From Nageia nagi (Eukaryota > Pinophyta): 64,000 nucleotides of DNA. The stretch lies in contig JBITNC010000001.1 in assembly GCA_050084985.1 (NCBI GenBank), positions 187,798,001 through 187,862,000 on the forward strand, given 5' to 3'. Position numbers and translations under genes: made by a program. The first letter of the stretch is position 1. Each line of letters starts with the position of its first letter. Of the stretch, positions 38,071-50,120 are shown piece by piece. The notes beneath the pieces were generated by a model that worked only from the letters and a program-made list of their open reading frames with translations, was not told the DNA's origin and did no database searches.

Positions 38071-39256
38071 CAATATCAATGCCATAGTTATAACACAAAT
38101 TTCAAAATGTAGAGGGAAGTTTCAATATTGTTATACATTGAAATATAACATGGATTTATTTCCCACCTCTCACGCAATTAGCATTAAAAAGGTTTCACTT
38201 GTAGATTGTGTGCAAGGAATTAAGATTTTGCTTTGTCAATAGCAACTGAATATGAGGTAAGGAAAATCACTCTAGGAACATACCGAAAAAATAATCCCTG
38301 AAATCATTGGAATAAATCTTCTATATGAGTTTTATAAGTATGGTTGTTGCCCAAGTAAAGTCAAAAGTTAATGATAATTTGTAATATTATTCAATAGTAC
38401 TTGACAAGTTGAGCGAGTGCATCTAAAATTCATTTTCTCAACAATATATAGTATTGAAACTATAAGTCTTGAAAATGGCTATATCAATGCCATATGAAAA
38501 GTTATAACACACATTTCAAAACATAGAGGGAAGTTTCAACATCGTTGCACACCTCATGCAATTAGTATTAAAATGATTTCAGTTGTAGATTGTGTGCGCA
38601 AGGAATTAAGACTTTTCTTTGTCAAGAACAACTGAATATTTCACAAGGAAAATCACTATAGGAACATACCTAAAACGTACTTCCTGAAATCATTGGAATA
38701 AGTCTTCTGTATCAGTTTCATGAGTATGGTTGTTGCCCGAGTAAAGTCAAAAGTTAATGATAATTTGTAATATTATTCAATAGTACTTGATGAGTGGAGT
38801 GACTGAATGCAAAATTCATTTTCTCAACAATATATAGTATTGAGACTTTGAGTCTTGAAAATGGCAATACCAATGCCATATGAATAATTATAACACAAAT
38901 ATCATAACATAAGAGGGAAGTACTTTCAATATTGTTGCACATACTAATATAACATGGATTTATTTCCCACCTCTCACACAATTAGTATTAGAATTGTTTC
39001 ACTTGTAGATTGTGTGTACAAGGAATTAAGATTTTGCTTTGTCAAGAACAACTGAATAAGCTATAAGGAAAATCACTCTAGGAAAGTACCTAAAACGTAC
39101 TCCCTGAAATAATTGGAATAAATACTCTCTATCAGTTTTATGAGTATGGTTGTTGCCCGAGTAAAGTCAAATGTTAATGGTAATTTTGTAATATTATTCA
39201 ATAGTACTTGACGAGTGGAGTGAGTGCATCTAAAATTCATTTTCTCAACAATATAG
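38071..39256. repeat. Intronic tandem array, about 390-bp unit, three copies
   Basis: Copies start near 38071, 38479 and 38866 (periods about 408 and 386 bp). Landmarks shared by all three are CACAATTAG/CGCAATTAG, TTTTGCTTTGTCAA, GTATGGTTGTTGCCC and TTCATTTTCTCAACAATATA. The third copy is broken by the 12.1-kb element; its continuation TATAGTATTGAGACTTTGAG lies at 51358. Confidence 0.85.
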
Positions 39257-39479
39257 TGCCCACACAACACACGCCAAGATGCAGCATTTTGGGGATCTAA
39301 TTTTTGAAAATTGCAATAAAGGATATTGCTTGAGAATGACTAGACTACGATCGATATGAAGATTCAAAGTGGCCAGATGATCAAGCAGTGCACGAGAATG
39401 CCCCCAGAGTCATGAAGACAGTTCAGCGTATCCAGTGGCTAGATCAAGACCCGGTTTCAAGTGATATCTCACAGGATGG

Positions 39480-39960
39480 AGTTTTGGGTCATGACAAGGA
39501 TTGGAAAGTGGAGTTTTTCATGAATTGGCAAATATGGTGGAAAAAGTACGTTTTCGTCAATTTTGAGCTCGAAAATGGCAAGTTTGATGAAAAATGTGCG
39601 TTTTGGTCAATTTTGAGCTCGGAAATGGTCAATATAGTAAAAATGTGCGTTTTTGCAGTGTTTGATATCAGAAAGCTCAGATATGACCAAAAATGCAAAG
39701 TTGAGCTTGAAATGATCGGAAATGCCGGAAATGATCGGCCTGATCATTTTTGCACACTTTGTGCCTGAAAATGACCGAAAATACAAAATTTGAGCTCAGA
39801 TATGATTAAGAATGCAAAGTTTAAGCTTGGAAGTGCCAGAAAGTGCGTTTTGGTCAAGTTCAAGCTTGGAAAGGATGGAAATGACTGGGAGTGTAAAGTT
39901 TGAGCTCGGAATTGATGGGAAATGCAAGTTTGAGCATCCCTAGGGGACAAAATAAAGAGA
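39480..39960. repeat. Degenerate short repeats rich in GAGCTCGGA
   Basis: Roughly 50-60-bp units containing TTTTGGTCAATTTTGAGCTCGG, AAATG and GTGCGTTTT follow one another imperfectly. They lie in the front block of the 12.1-kb element. Confidence 0.65.
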
Positions 39961-40029
39961 TAAGAGTTTTGACTTCCAAGAAGTGTAAAGTTGAGCTTAG
40001 ACATAGAAAAGTGAGTTTTTTTCAAAACA

Positions 40030-41470
40030 AGTTGAAATGAAAATCTATGAGAAAGGTGTGATGCCAATTGACAAATTAGGTAACTTTGCTCTTGGAAAAT
40101 TCAAAAAAACTCAAGTTTTGCCCTCCAAAATCCTAGGGGGGGAGAGTTGCCAACTTATAGCTCTTTTTCAAGATTCTCAAAAAAGGCCTACCTTTTGGGA
40201 GGCCTAGATTGATCCAAATTTGAAATTTTCCAGCTTGGGAGTATGGAGAATGCAATTCTACATCAAATTGGTCTTTCAAGTTTGCAATTTGGAACAGATT
40301 TGCTCCCTCAAAAGTGGAAAAAATAGAAAAATGAGAAAAGAGTAAAGGGCAGCCAATAGAAATGCTTGAAATTTTCCAAATTCCAAAAATTGCCAAATCA
40401 AAATCTAAGAGAAAGGTATGATGACAAATCCAATTTTAGGCACCTTTGCTCTTGAAAATTTTGGAAAAACACAAAAAAAATGCCTCCCCTTTTCCTTGGT
40501 GTAGGTTTGCCAACTCATGCCCCATTTTTCAAAATCTCGAAAATGGCCTATCTTTCCTAAAATCAGCGCAAGTATTTGATAAAAAGTGAAAATTTTCACC
40601 TTCATGAGGTGTAGGATAGGATTTCACACAAGTTTGATGATTTGAGTTTTTCAAAAAAGTAAGATCTAGTCTTCCAAAATCATCAAAAAGTGGGCAGCCA
40701 ATGAGACAGCTCGAAAATTTCCCAAATTTTCAAAAATTGGCAAAATCGAAAAAGAAGAGAGAGGTAAGCTGGCAAATCCAAAGATGAGCCAACTTTGCTC
40801 TTGAAAGTTTCAAAATTACTAAATTTTTGTCCCCCAAAAAAAGTTAGGCACACATTTGCCAACTTATGGGCCATTTTTCAAAATTCCAAAATCTCTCTAT
40901 CTTTGCTAAAACCTGCACCAAGCATGGAGGCTCCTAAATTTTGTCAAAAATTGAAAATTTTAATCATAGGAGCATGGGAAATCCAATTTTGCACAAGTTT
41001 GATGTTATAAGTTTTTGGAAAAAAATGGATCTACTCCTTCAAAATTATGAAAAAATGGGCAGCCAATGAGAGAACTTGAAAATTTTCCCAAATTTTCAAA
41101 ATTTGAAAAATCAAAATTGGAGAGGAAGGTAGGGTGGCAAGTGCTAAGTTGAGCAACTTTGCTCTTGAAAGTGTTAAAAATGAGCAAAAATTGTCCCCCT
41201 AATTCCAAGTCGCTGGTTTTCCAAGTTATCTAACTTTTGAAACTTTGAAAAAGCTCCTTATGCCTTGCAAAACCTGCGCCAAGCCTTCTTGTCCCCCAAA
41301 ACTTGCCAAAATTGCAATTTTATGCCTCCATGAGCTAGGTGGTGTGATTCTACACCATTTTGGTCTTCCAATTGTGCAATTTGGAGAAGAAAAACTCCTC
41401 CAAACCATGGATTTGTCCTCCAATATGATTCAAAAGCTGAAAAGATCAAATAATTGAATAATTTCTTCAA
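40030..41470. repeat. About 360-bp tandem repeats, four copies
   Basis: The landmark CAACTTTGCTCTTGAAA recurs near 40080, 40438, 40790 and 41154 (spacings about 352-364 bp). Each unit also holds GGGCAGCCAAT, GCCAACTTATGG-like and AAATTTTCCCAAATTTTC segments. Copies are well diverged. Tandem repeats of this kind are common in the U3 part of long plant LTRs. Confidence 0.8.
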
Positions 41471-41630
41471 AAATATTAAATTTTAGAATCCAAATGTGAA
41501 GCATGGATGTTAAGGAGCATGCAAAAACCTTCAACTTTGCCAATTTCTTCAAAAATATTTGCATGCTCCTTGAGGCAAAGTCTATAAAATTGATAATTTC
41601 TTCAAAAATATTAAATTTTGGGCCTAAAGT

Positions 41631-41640
41631 CTATAAATAT
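41631..41640 (+). promoter_or_regulatory. Candidate TATA box of the 12.1-kb element
   Basis: CTATAAATAT is followed about 30 bp on by CTCTCACTATTCTCATTTGC, a typical plant start context. The gag-like ORF begins about 890 bp downstream on the same strand. This supports plus-strand transcription of the element. Confidence 0.5.
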
Positions 41641-42528
41641 GCCCTCACACTTCCATTTCTCTCACTATTCTCATTTGCACCCTCATGTTGCCAAATTTTT
41701 GAAGAATTGGAGAGCAAAAAGAAGAAGGAAACCCAAAGTTCAGCCTTAGAGGAGAATTTGAAGCCCTAGCACCATTGCCATTCACCCAAATACCATCAAC
41801 CTTCAAGATCCAAGGACTCTCCATCACACATAAACTCCTTTTTTTTTTTCAAGTTTCTGACAATTTATGGTCCAAAACCCCATTTTCCAAGATCCCAAAC
41901 CCTTGAAAAATATTTTTTTAGAATCCAAGTTTCATCACTTATTTGGACACCCATTATCCTTGTGATCATCTTTTATTTTAAGCCAAAAAAGTGAAAAACA
42001 GAAAAAATATCTATGATCCAAGATCTTAGTGCCTAAAATCCAAAATTATTCGAAAAGTTTTCAAAAATTTGATGAAATTTTTTGAAGGCCTCTAAAAAGT
42101 GTTTTTTAAGTCCGAATTGGCTATTTCAAAGTTTAAAACACCTTCCCTACTCATTCCCCATCTACCTAAGGTGTTAAAAACCAATTCCGGCACCATTTGG
42201 CAAATTTGCCAAAATTCACCCTCCTTTCTTTGCAAAATTTCTTGTTAAGTCTATCTTTCTGAGCTAAAATTTGAAAATCTTCCAAAAATCCCAATTCTTT
42301 GAAAATCTTTTCCAAGGCATTTCCCTCTAGGTCAATTACCTTGGTGTTATTCCAAACTCACTCAAAAGACCTTGAAACTTTGCAAATTTTGGCACTTCCA
42401 ATGATGACACGGGTTAGAATAAAATCTAAAAAACTTCAAATTTTCGAACATTCCTCTTTTTGCCCAAAAAGTGCTAGATAGTTGCTAGGACTCTCCTAAC
42501 ACTATGTTGTTCACTTAACAAGGAAAAA

Positions 42529-42848
42529 ATGGCGTTAGTTGCACAAAATATTAAAGCCAAGAAGCAAAGAAGGCTCACAATGGAGATACTGATTGTAACT
42601 CCTTGGATCCAATTAGAACATTGAAAAAGATACAGTTTATGGATCCTACTTTGCTAGTAAACGACACATTGAAATCATCTTTGCTAGTAAAGGCATCTAT
42701 GGTACCATTTGCCTCACCTTTCCTAGAGTTGTGCTATGAACTGGGAAAGCATTGCAACACCAAAAGGCGAAGACTCCTTGATAGAAACAATGTGACGATC
42801 ATGGAAATCTCTAAGAACGGAATAGAAAAGGCCTTCGCTTGGACAATG
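42529..42848 (+). pseudogene. Truncated first copy of the gag-like ORF
   Basis: It begins MALVAQNIKAKKQRRLTME at 42529 and continues in a shifted frame with DPIRTLKKIQFMDPTLLVN and LLDRNNVTIMEIS (42603-42848). It matches the start of the right copy (47133-47520). It is cut after TTGGACAA at 42848, where the inverted block begins with the element's own terminal sequence (TGTTGG). Confidence 0.75.
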
Positions 42849-45800
42849 TTGGAGTGTTTTTCATTCCTACGACGACTGAAAAGGACTTTATACCTCCCTA
42901 ACAACATAGTCGGGAAGGTATTACCAATTCCCCCATATGAAAAGGACTTTATACCTCCAAGGATCTTGTTGAAACACCTACTCAATGCTCTGACGTTTGT
43001 AGGTATCCTTGCCAAGAAAAATCCAATGCTTGTGCAAGTGTTTCTGCATAGGGATATATGATGTAGTGCAGTATTCCTCTTTGGAATCAGTCTCAATGGA
43101 AAAAAAAATGGAATGAGAGGTAGTAGCTTGTTAACCAATATTTTTTATTTGATGCATAGAGTTTATTCATAATATTTGTGTGTGGACTTAATGATTGTAT
43201 TTGGGTTTGGAAAGCGTAAAGAAAGCATAAAGACAATACTGGAAAAGGTGAAGGACAACACTTTTGAAAAAAGAAACGAATACTTGGCCAAGTACGAGTT
43301 TGAGTTTCATTGATAGGAAGTGTCTAAGAGTTGATGTCTTTCAAATCAGTTAAGAATTCTTCCAACTTTGTAAACAAACAACTTTCAATGTTCAAATGGC
43401 TTCAAAGAGGAGTGGGGAGGAATGCTAATTGTCGATTCTCTACGAATAGAACTGATGCAATTAAATGGAAATGGAAGTTTCAAAGTGAATGGAACATGGT
43501 TTTAGATGAAGGACCTAGATAGATGTCATGAAAGTAGAAACTGACATAGAATACTCAATCAACTTGTATGTCAAGAATCAAGCAACAAGCATAGGCTGGT
43601 TTCAAACACTTTGTCAAAAAGTACTATGATAATTTCCCTAAAACTCGAAATTTTTCAAAGGAACGAAGCGAAAATGCACAAACACCAATATGAAAAGTTT
43701 CAAACTCAAGTCATTTAGCATAACCACTTTGTATTAATTTTGAAAAAGGATGTGCAAAGATTTACAAATGTGCTCTCACTTTTCAAAAAGTTCTTTCTTA
43801 CAATAAGGAAATCCTGTGTCTCTTACTTATAGATTTTTCGAAACCCTAAAAATGAGTTTTGAAACCCTAATCCCTAATTGCAAAATTAAAAGCTAATTAC
43901 AAGCAAATTTGAATGCTAATTGAGATTACATTTCGAGTTAGTGGAAATCCACTAAGTAAGCCAAAATTTGGCTAAAATATCAAAATTTGCCAAAATAGAC
44001 CCCTTTCTATTCTGACGGTGGCAGGAAGATTGCTTATATATGTGTTGCCATTTTAGACTCAAAATCATCTTCTATAAACATCTCTATATTCTGAATTTCC
44101 CAGTGGATTATCTGGAGGACTTCTTCATTCAATAGCAAGTACTCCAGGATGGCCTTATTGATTTTAATCATTTCCTTCCACCATATGGTGAATCTAATTC
44201 CTCCGTTCTTCTGTTTTCCTGTTTTTAGGCTATGTGGATCCACCGTTTTTCCTATTTTTTGCAATAATGGCATGGATTGCTATCATCACCATCATGTACT
44301 CCTTAATACTACCATTTTCTTCAAACAAAGGTATCTAGAATTCATATTTCTTTGCTTGCTCGCTGATAACAGCCTTAAGTTGAATCCTTGTGTAGATGAA
44401 GTCAATGGATTTGACATTGACATAGAACAAGTAATCATAAAGCTGGAACCAATCGTGACAGCAATCTAGCACGATTGGATGATGGGAAGCCCTCCTTCGT
44501 AGGTTGAACATTGTGGGGTATCCTTTCTTCCATCGAATGATTAAATTGTCTAGTTTTTCTGCTTGAGAATGTGAGCCCTCCTCAATATAAAAAACTATCA
44601 TGCTTGAGTGGAATGCTTTGATGGCATTAATAAGATCCTTGGTCCATTCTTGTTTCACGACAGTAATTCTAGTGTTCAAGTCAACCTGCTTCTTAATGTC
44701 TTCAATTGTCAAGTTAGCAGCCTTTAACTTCATTAGCAACCATTTCCTAACTAGCCACTTTCTTCTTTAGTTCCCGGATCTCTAAATTTAGTAAGGTACC
44801 AAATTCTCTCAATGTCCATGCATTTGTGATGATGTTGTGCTCTATTCCCAATGGAAAAACAATCTCTGCAGGGGCCTCTTCTATCTCAACTGTGAGAGCA
44901 AATTTTCCGGTACCATCCTTATTCTTTCTTGAGTAGAGCTTGTCCTTGTAGGTGACTTTACCTATAGTGGTGGTCAAAGTATCAATTTCTCAAAGTTCCT
45001 TATTTTCATCTTCGAAATCTTCTCCTTCGCAAGAATGATTTGAACTCAAGTTTGCAATCATTGTGGCCATGTCGAAGCGTGGTTCCATGGATTTATTTCC
45101 ATAAGGAACCATGTATTTGTCTCCTATGATTTCGACATCGTGCTCTACCTGCCTTCTTTTCCTTCGTTGGTCTTCATTTTCTCTGTCTTCTTCCTGATTT
45201 CCATCATCTCCCCCCGAAGATGATGCCAATGTCCTGGATCTTGATGTACCCCCTTCTGAACTATTGTCAATGTAGCCTTCTAAGATTGTGGCATTTGAGA
45301 TGCCTTTTTCTGAGGAGATCAGTTGTGTGATTGTCTTCGTCAAGAATCTCTAATGAGTTATCGGTTCTGACTTTATCGAAGGCAATGTCCAGGTTCATTT
45401 CCATATCGGTGTCAATTGCATTAATATCCATCTCTTCATTAGACTCTCTAACGAGCTACTCGGTCCATACCTGTCAAAACTGGATGATGGTGTATTGGGG
45501 TTTGGATTCAAGCACATGCCACTCCAATTCAAACCTTGTGGGAGATCTATCTTTTTCTGCAAGTGTTTGAATGGTTGAGAGATAAAACCTGCCCTTTTGA
45601 GATCCATGATTCCATTCTTTGTACCCATGACAGTAGTTTCAATGGTTTGTTTGGGGATGCTATTGGTAGCATAATGCCCATTTTGTCCTTGAGCCATGGT
45701 TACTGAGGTTGATATTATAGGAATAACATACCCATGGCTTAGGGGGGTACTATGACCTATGCATCAACTTTCAACTTAGCAGCTTCTTCTACTTCTCGTT

Positions 45801-46408
45801 TCTACTCATTTTTCAACTTTTTATCGATTTGTTGAACCTGCAAGGTGTCTTGAATGTTTATGTACCTCTCTATACTGCCAAGGGACTAGTGTGGATATGA
45901 TGAGCTCCATGTTTTCTGAAAAAATGCATCAATCACTCCATCTGAATCATAATGATCAACAGCTACCTCAATTGGGAGTTCATAAAGTGCTAACTCTTGT
46001 TTGATCATGCCAATTTGATGCCAGGTAGTGCACTCATAATTCCCAATGATAATAGGTAATTGGTAGGTTGGCGAAGCTTTCTTTACCCGTACCTTATCAT
46101 GTAAGTTAAGCAAGTGTCTAGAAAATTCCATAAGGATGAGCCGATCACTTGCATAACGAGGTAGCTTGTAAGGAGCTTCATTGGAACCATAGACTCTGAG
46201 GTATGTGAATTTTGTCTTCCATAAAGAAGTTTGTGTGTCCCTTGCTAGTGGTAGCAGCTTTATCAGATATTTTGTGTACGTTGTTTCTGCCCATGATCTC
46301 TTTATACATATTGCCTTCAAAACCTGCATTCATCATCATCCAATTGCTCTGATTCCATTTGTTGTGAGAATAGAACTGTGGGTAATTCTCCCATATTGGG
46401 TGTGTGGG
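42849..46408 (-). repeat. Inverted block carrying the gag-like C-terminal part
   Basis: This is the reverse complement of about 47916-51357. Its left edge TGTTGGAGTG corresponds to the right terminus CCCAACA of the element. Minus-strand frames inside include YLRVYGSNEAPYKLPRYASD (46178-46200 region), QLPIIIGNYECTTWHQIGMI, LNLEIRELKKKVAS and SHSQAEKLDNLIIRWKKG. The last frame ends near 44034 (ESKMATHI). This copy keeps some frames better open than the direct copy. The 1.2-kb segment 42849-44030 mirrors the 3' block 50121-51357. Confidence 0.8.
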
Positions 46409-47132
46409 ATCAACCTTCAAGATCCAAGGGCTCTCCATCTCACAAACTCCTTTTTTTCAAGTTTTTGAGGATTTATGCTCCAAAACCGCATTTTCCAAGA
46501 TCCCAAAGCCTTTAAAATATATTTTTAGAATCCAAGGTTGATCACTTATTTGGATACTCATTATCCTTGTGATCATCTTTTATTTTCAGCCAAAAAAGTG
46601 AAAAACAGAAAAAATATCTATGATCCAAGATTGAGTGCCTAATATCCAAAAATTTTCGAAAAGTTTTCAAAAAATCCATAAAAATTTCGAAGGCCTCCAA
46701 AATGTGTTTTCAAAGTTCGAATTGGTGATTTCAAAGTTTAAAACACCTTCCCTGCTCATTTCCCACCTACCTAAAGTGTTAAAAACCAATTCCAGCACCA
46801 TTTGGCAAATTTGCCAAAATTCACCCTCTTTTCTTTGCAAATTGTATTGATAAGTCTATCTTTCTGAGCTAAAATTTGAAAATCTTCCAAAAATCTCGAT
46901 TCTTTGGAAATCTTTTCCAAGGCGTTTCCCCCTCAGTCAGTTACCTTGGTGTTATTCCAACCTCACTCAAAAGACCTTGAAACTTTGCAAATTTTGGCAC
47001 TTTCGATGATGGCACACTTCGAATAAAATCGAAAATAATCCAAATTTTCTAAAATTCCTCTTTTTGCCCAGATAGTGCCAAGTAGTTGCTAGGGCTTTCC
47101 TAACATTGTGTTGTTCAGTTATCAAGGACAAA
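46409..47132 (+). repeat. Second copy of the leader
   Basis: A direct repeat of about 41801-42528, starting ATCAACCTTCAAGATCCAAG. Shared blocks include TTTGGCAAATTTGCCAAAAT and CTCAAAAGACCTTGAAACTT. The junction at 46408/46409 fuses the gag-like frame (..DPTHP) to the leader. Confidence 0.8.
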
Positions 47133-50120
47133 ATGGCGTTAGTTACACAAAATAGTAAAGACCCGAAGCAAAGAAGGCTCACGATGGAGAGCCACATCAC
47201 CCTTGAACATACTACAGTGCCGGCCCATGGCAAAGATCACTGACCATCTGAGTGAAATTGGAGATACTGATTGTAACTCCTTGGATCCAATCAAAACATT
47301 GACAAAGATACAGTTTATGGATCCTGCTTTGCTAGTAAACAACACATTGAAATCATCTTTGTTAGTAAAGGCATCAATGGTACCATTTGCCTCACTCTTC
47401 AGCGATTTGTGCTACGACCTGGGAAGGCATTGCAACACCAGAAGGTAGAGACTACTTGATAGAAACAATGTGGTGATCATGGACTTCTCCGAGAACAGAA
47501 TAGAAAAGGCCTTCCTTTGGACAAGTGAAGGCATATCATACAAAGTGCAAGATTCCATGAGATTCTACGAAAGTCTGAAACTTTCGCTTGATCTAATCAG
47601 AGATTGGTTGGCCGATGACTGTAAGCATCTAACAAAGAAGCATTCTATCCAACAATATCCAGAATTATAGCAATGCTCTCCAAAGTGACCAAACAAAAAG
47701 ACGACACCAAATTTTGGCCAGAATTCATCAGATTTATAGATTTAATCAGTAGCGGTAAAGGCATAAGGTGAAGTAGAGTGATCAATGACACCTTGGCTCA
47801 ACAGTTGAAAAACACATAGAGGAGCAAGAAATTCTACATAAACTCCTACTTGGTTTACTTACTCCTTCACGATAAGGAGAGGGTAACCTCTATTGCCAGT
47901 ACCGAATTCTTATACGACCCCACACATACAGTATGGAAGAATTACCCACGGTTCTATTCTCACAACAAATAGAATCAAGGCAATTGAATGATGATGACTA
48001 CGGGTTTTGAAGGCAAAATGTATGAAGAGATCATGGGCAGAAGCAATGTACACAGAATATATAATAAAGTTGTTGCCACTATCAAGGGACATGCAAACTT
48101 CTTTATGGAAGGCATAGAATTCACATACCTCAGAGTCTATGATTCTAAAGAAGCTCCTTACAGGCTACCCCGTTATGCAAGTGATCGGCTCATCCTTATG
48201 AATTTTCCAGACACTTGCTTAGCCTACATGATAAGGTATGGGTAAAGATGGCTTCACCAACATACCAATTACCTGTTATCATTGGGAATTATGAGTGCAC
48301 TACCTAGTGTCAAATTGACATGATCAAACAAGAGTTAGCACTTTATGAACTCCCAACTGAGGTAGCTAAGGATCATTATGATCCAAATGGAATAATCGAT
48401 GCATTTTTTAAGAAAGCATGGAGCTTGTCATATCCACATTAGTCCCTTGGCAGTATAGAGAGGTACAGAAGCATTCAAGACACCTTGCAGGTTCAACAAA
48501 TTCACAGGGAATTGAAAAAAGAAGAGAAACAACAAGAAGCAAAAAAAGCTGCTAGGTTGAAAGCTGATGCACAGGTCGTAGTACCCCCAAGCCATGGGTA
48601 TATTATCACCCTTAGTAACCCTGTCTTAAGGACAAAATGGGCAATATGCTACGAATAGCATCCCCAGATAAGCCATTGAAGCTATTGTCACAAGTACCAA
48701 GAATGGAATAATGGACCTTAGAAGGGCTAGTTTTATCTCTCAACCATTCAAACACTTGCAGAAAAGGATAGATCTACCTCAAGGTTTGAATTGGAGTGGC
48801 GCTCACTTGAATTCGAAATCCAGTACACCATCATCCAATTCTGACAAGTATGAACCAAGTAGCTCGACAGAGTTTGATGAAGAGTTTCAGTTTTTTACAG
48901 ATCTTAATGCAATCATCGCTACCGACATGGAAATGAATAGATACATTGCCTTTGATAGAGTCGAAATTAGTAAACTAATAGAGATTCTTGATGAAGACAA
49001 TCTCGTGATTGATATGATTGTAAAACAAGCAGCAGTAGCAGCCACCACCTCAGAAGGCTATATAGACAACAACTTAGAAGGGTACATCAAGATCTAGGAC
49101 ATTGGCATCATCTTTGTGGGGAGATATGATGGAAATCAAGAAGATAGAGAGAATGAAGACCAATGAAGGAAGAGAAGACAAGTAGAGAACAATGTCGAAA
49201 TCATAGAAGACGGAGAGATGGTCCCTTATGGAAATACACCTACGCAACCATGCTTCAACATGGCTACAGTGATGGAAAACGTGAGTTCAAATCATCCCTG
49301 CGAAGGAGAAGATTTAGAATATGAAAATGAGGAACTTCGACAAATTGAAAGGACAAGCTCTACTCAAGAAAGAATAAGGTTGGTACTAGAAAATTCACTC
49401 TGACAGTTGAAAAAAAAGAGGCACCTACAGAGATTGTTGGTCCATTGGGAATGGAGCATACATAATCACAAATGCATGAGCATTGAGAGAATCCGGTACC
49501 TTATTAAATATGGAGATCCGGGAACTAAAGAAAGTGACTACTCAAGAAATGATTGCTAATGAAGTCAAGGCTGCTAACTTGACAGTTGAAGACATTAAGA
49601 AGCAGGTTTACTTTGAACACTGGACTTACTTCCTTCAAACAAGAATGGACCAAGGATCTCATTGATGATATCAAAGCACTCCACTAAAGGATGGTAAATT
49701 CTTATATTGAGGAGGAGGGTTCACATTCTCAGGCGGAAAGACCCCACAATGTTTGACCTACGGAGAAGGGCTTCCTATCATCCGATCGTGCTAGCTATCT
49801 GTCATGACTGGTTCCAGTTTTATGATTACTTGTCCTATGTCAAAGTCAAATCCACCAACTTCATTTACACAAGGACTCAACTTACGGCCATTATCAACGA
49901 TCAAGCAAAGGAATATGAATTCCAGATACCTTTATTTGAAGAAAATGGTGGAAGGAAATGGTTAAAACAAATAAAGCCATCCTAGAGTACCTGCTACTGA
50001 ATGAAGGAACACTCCAGATAATACATCGGGCAATCCGAAATATTGAAACCTTCATGGTAGAAGAATTTGAAGCTAAAATGGCAACACATGTACAAGCAAT
50101 CTTCCTACCACTGCCAGAAT
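47133..50120 (+). pseudogene. Unrecognised gag-like protein, about 950 codons, degenerate
   Basis: It begins MALVTQNSKDPKQRRLTMES at 47133 and ends ..VQAIFLPLPE and a stop at 50118-50120. In order: RLLDRNNVVIMDFSENRIEK (47450), RFYESLKLSLDLIRDWLADD (47555), DTKFWPEFIRFIDLISSGKG (47700), YLRVYDSKEAPYRLPRYASD (48130), SQPFKHLQKRIDLPQGLNWS (48740), an acidic region and CHDWFQFYDYLSYV (49805). Four or more frameshifts and scattered stops break it. No zinc knuckle, protease or RT is visible. The inverted partner shows the same order, so this is a real protein family. Position after a promoter and leader suggests gag. The family is unknown to me. Confidence 0.6.

Noticed and set aside
39489-41827. 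Many overlapping 60-90-codon frames on both strands
   Set aside because: They repeat with the 360-bp and shorter tandem units and have no domain; they are by-products of repetition.
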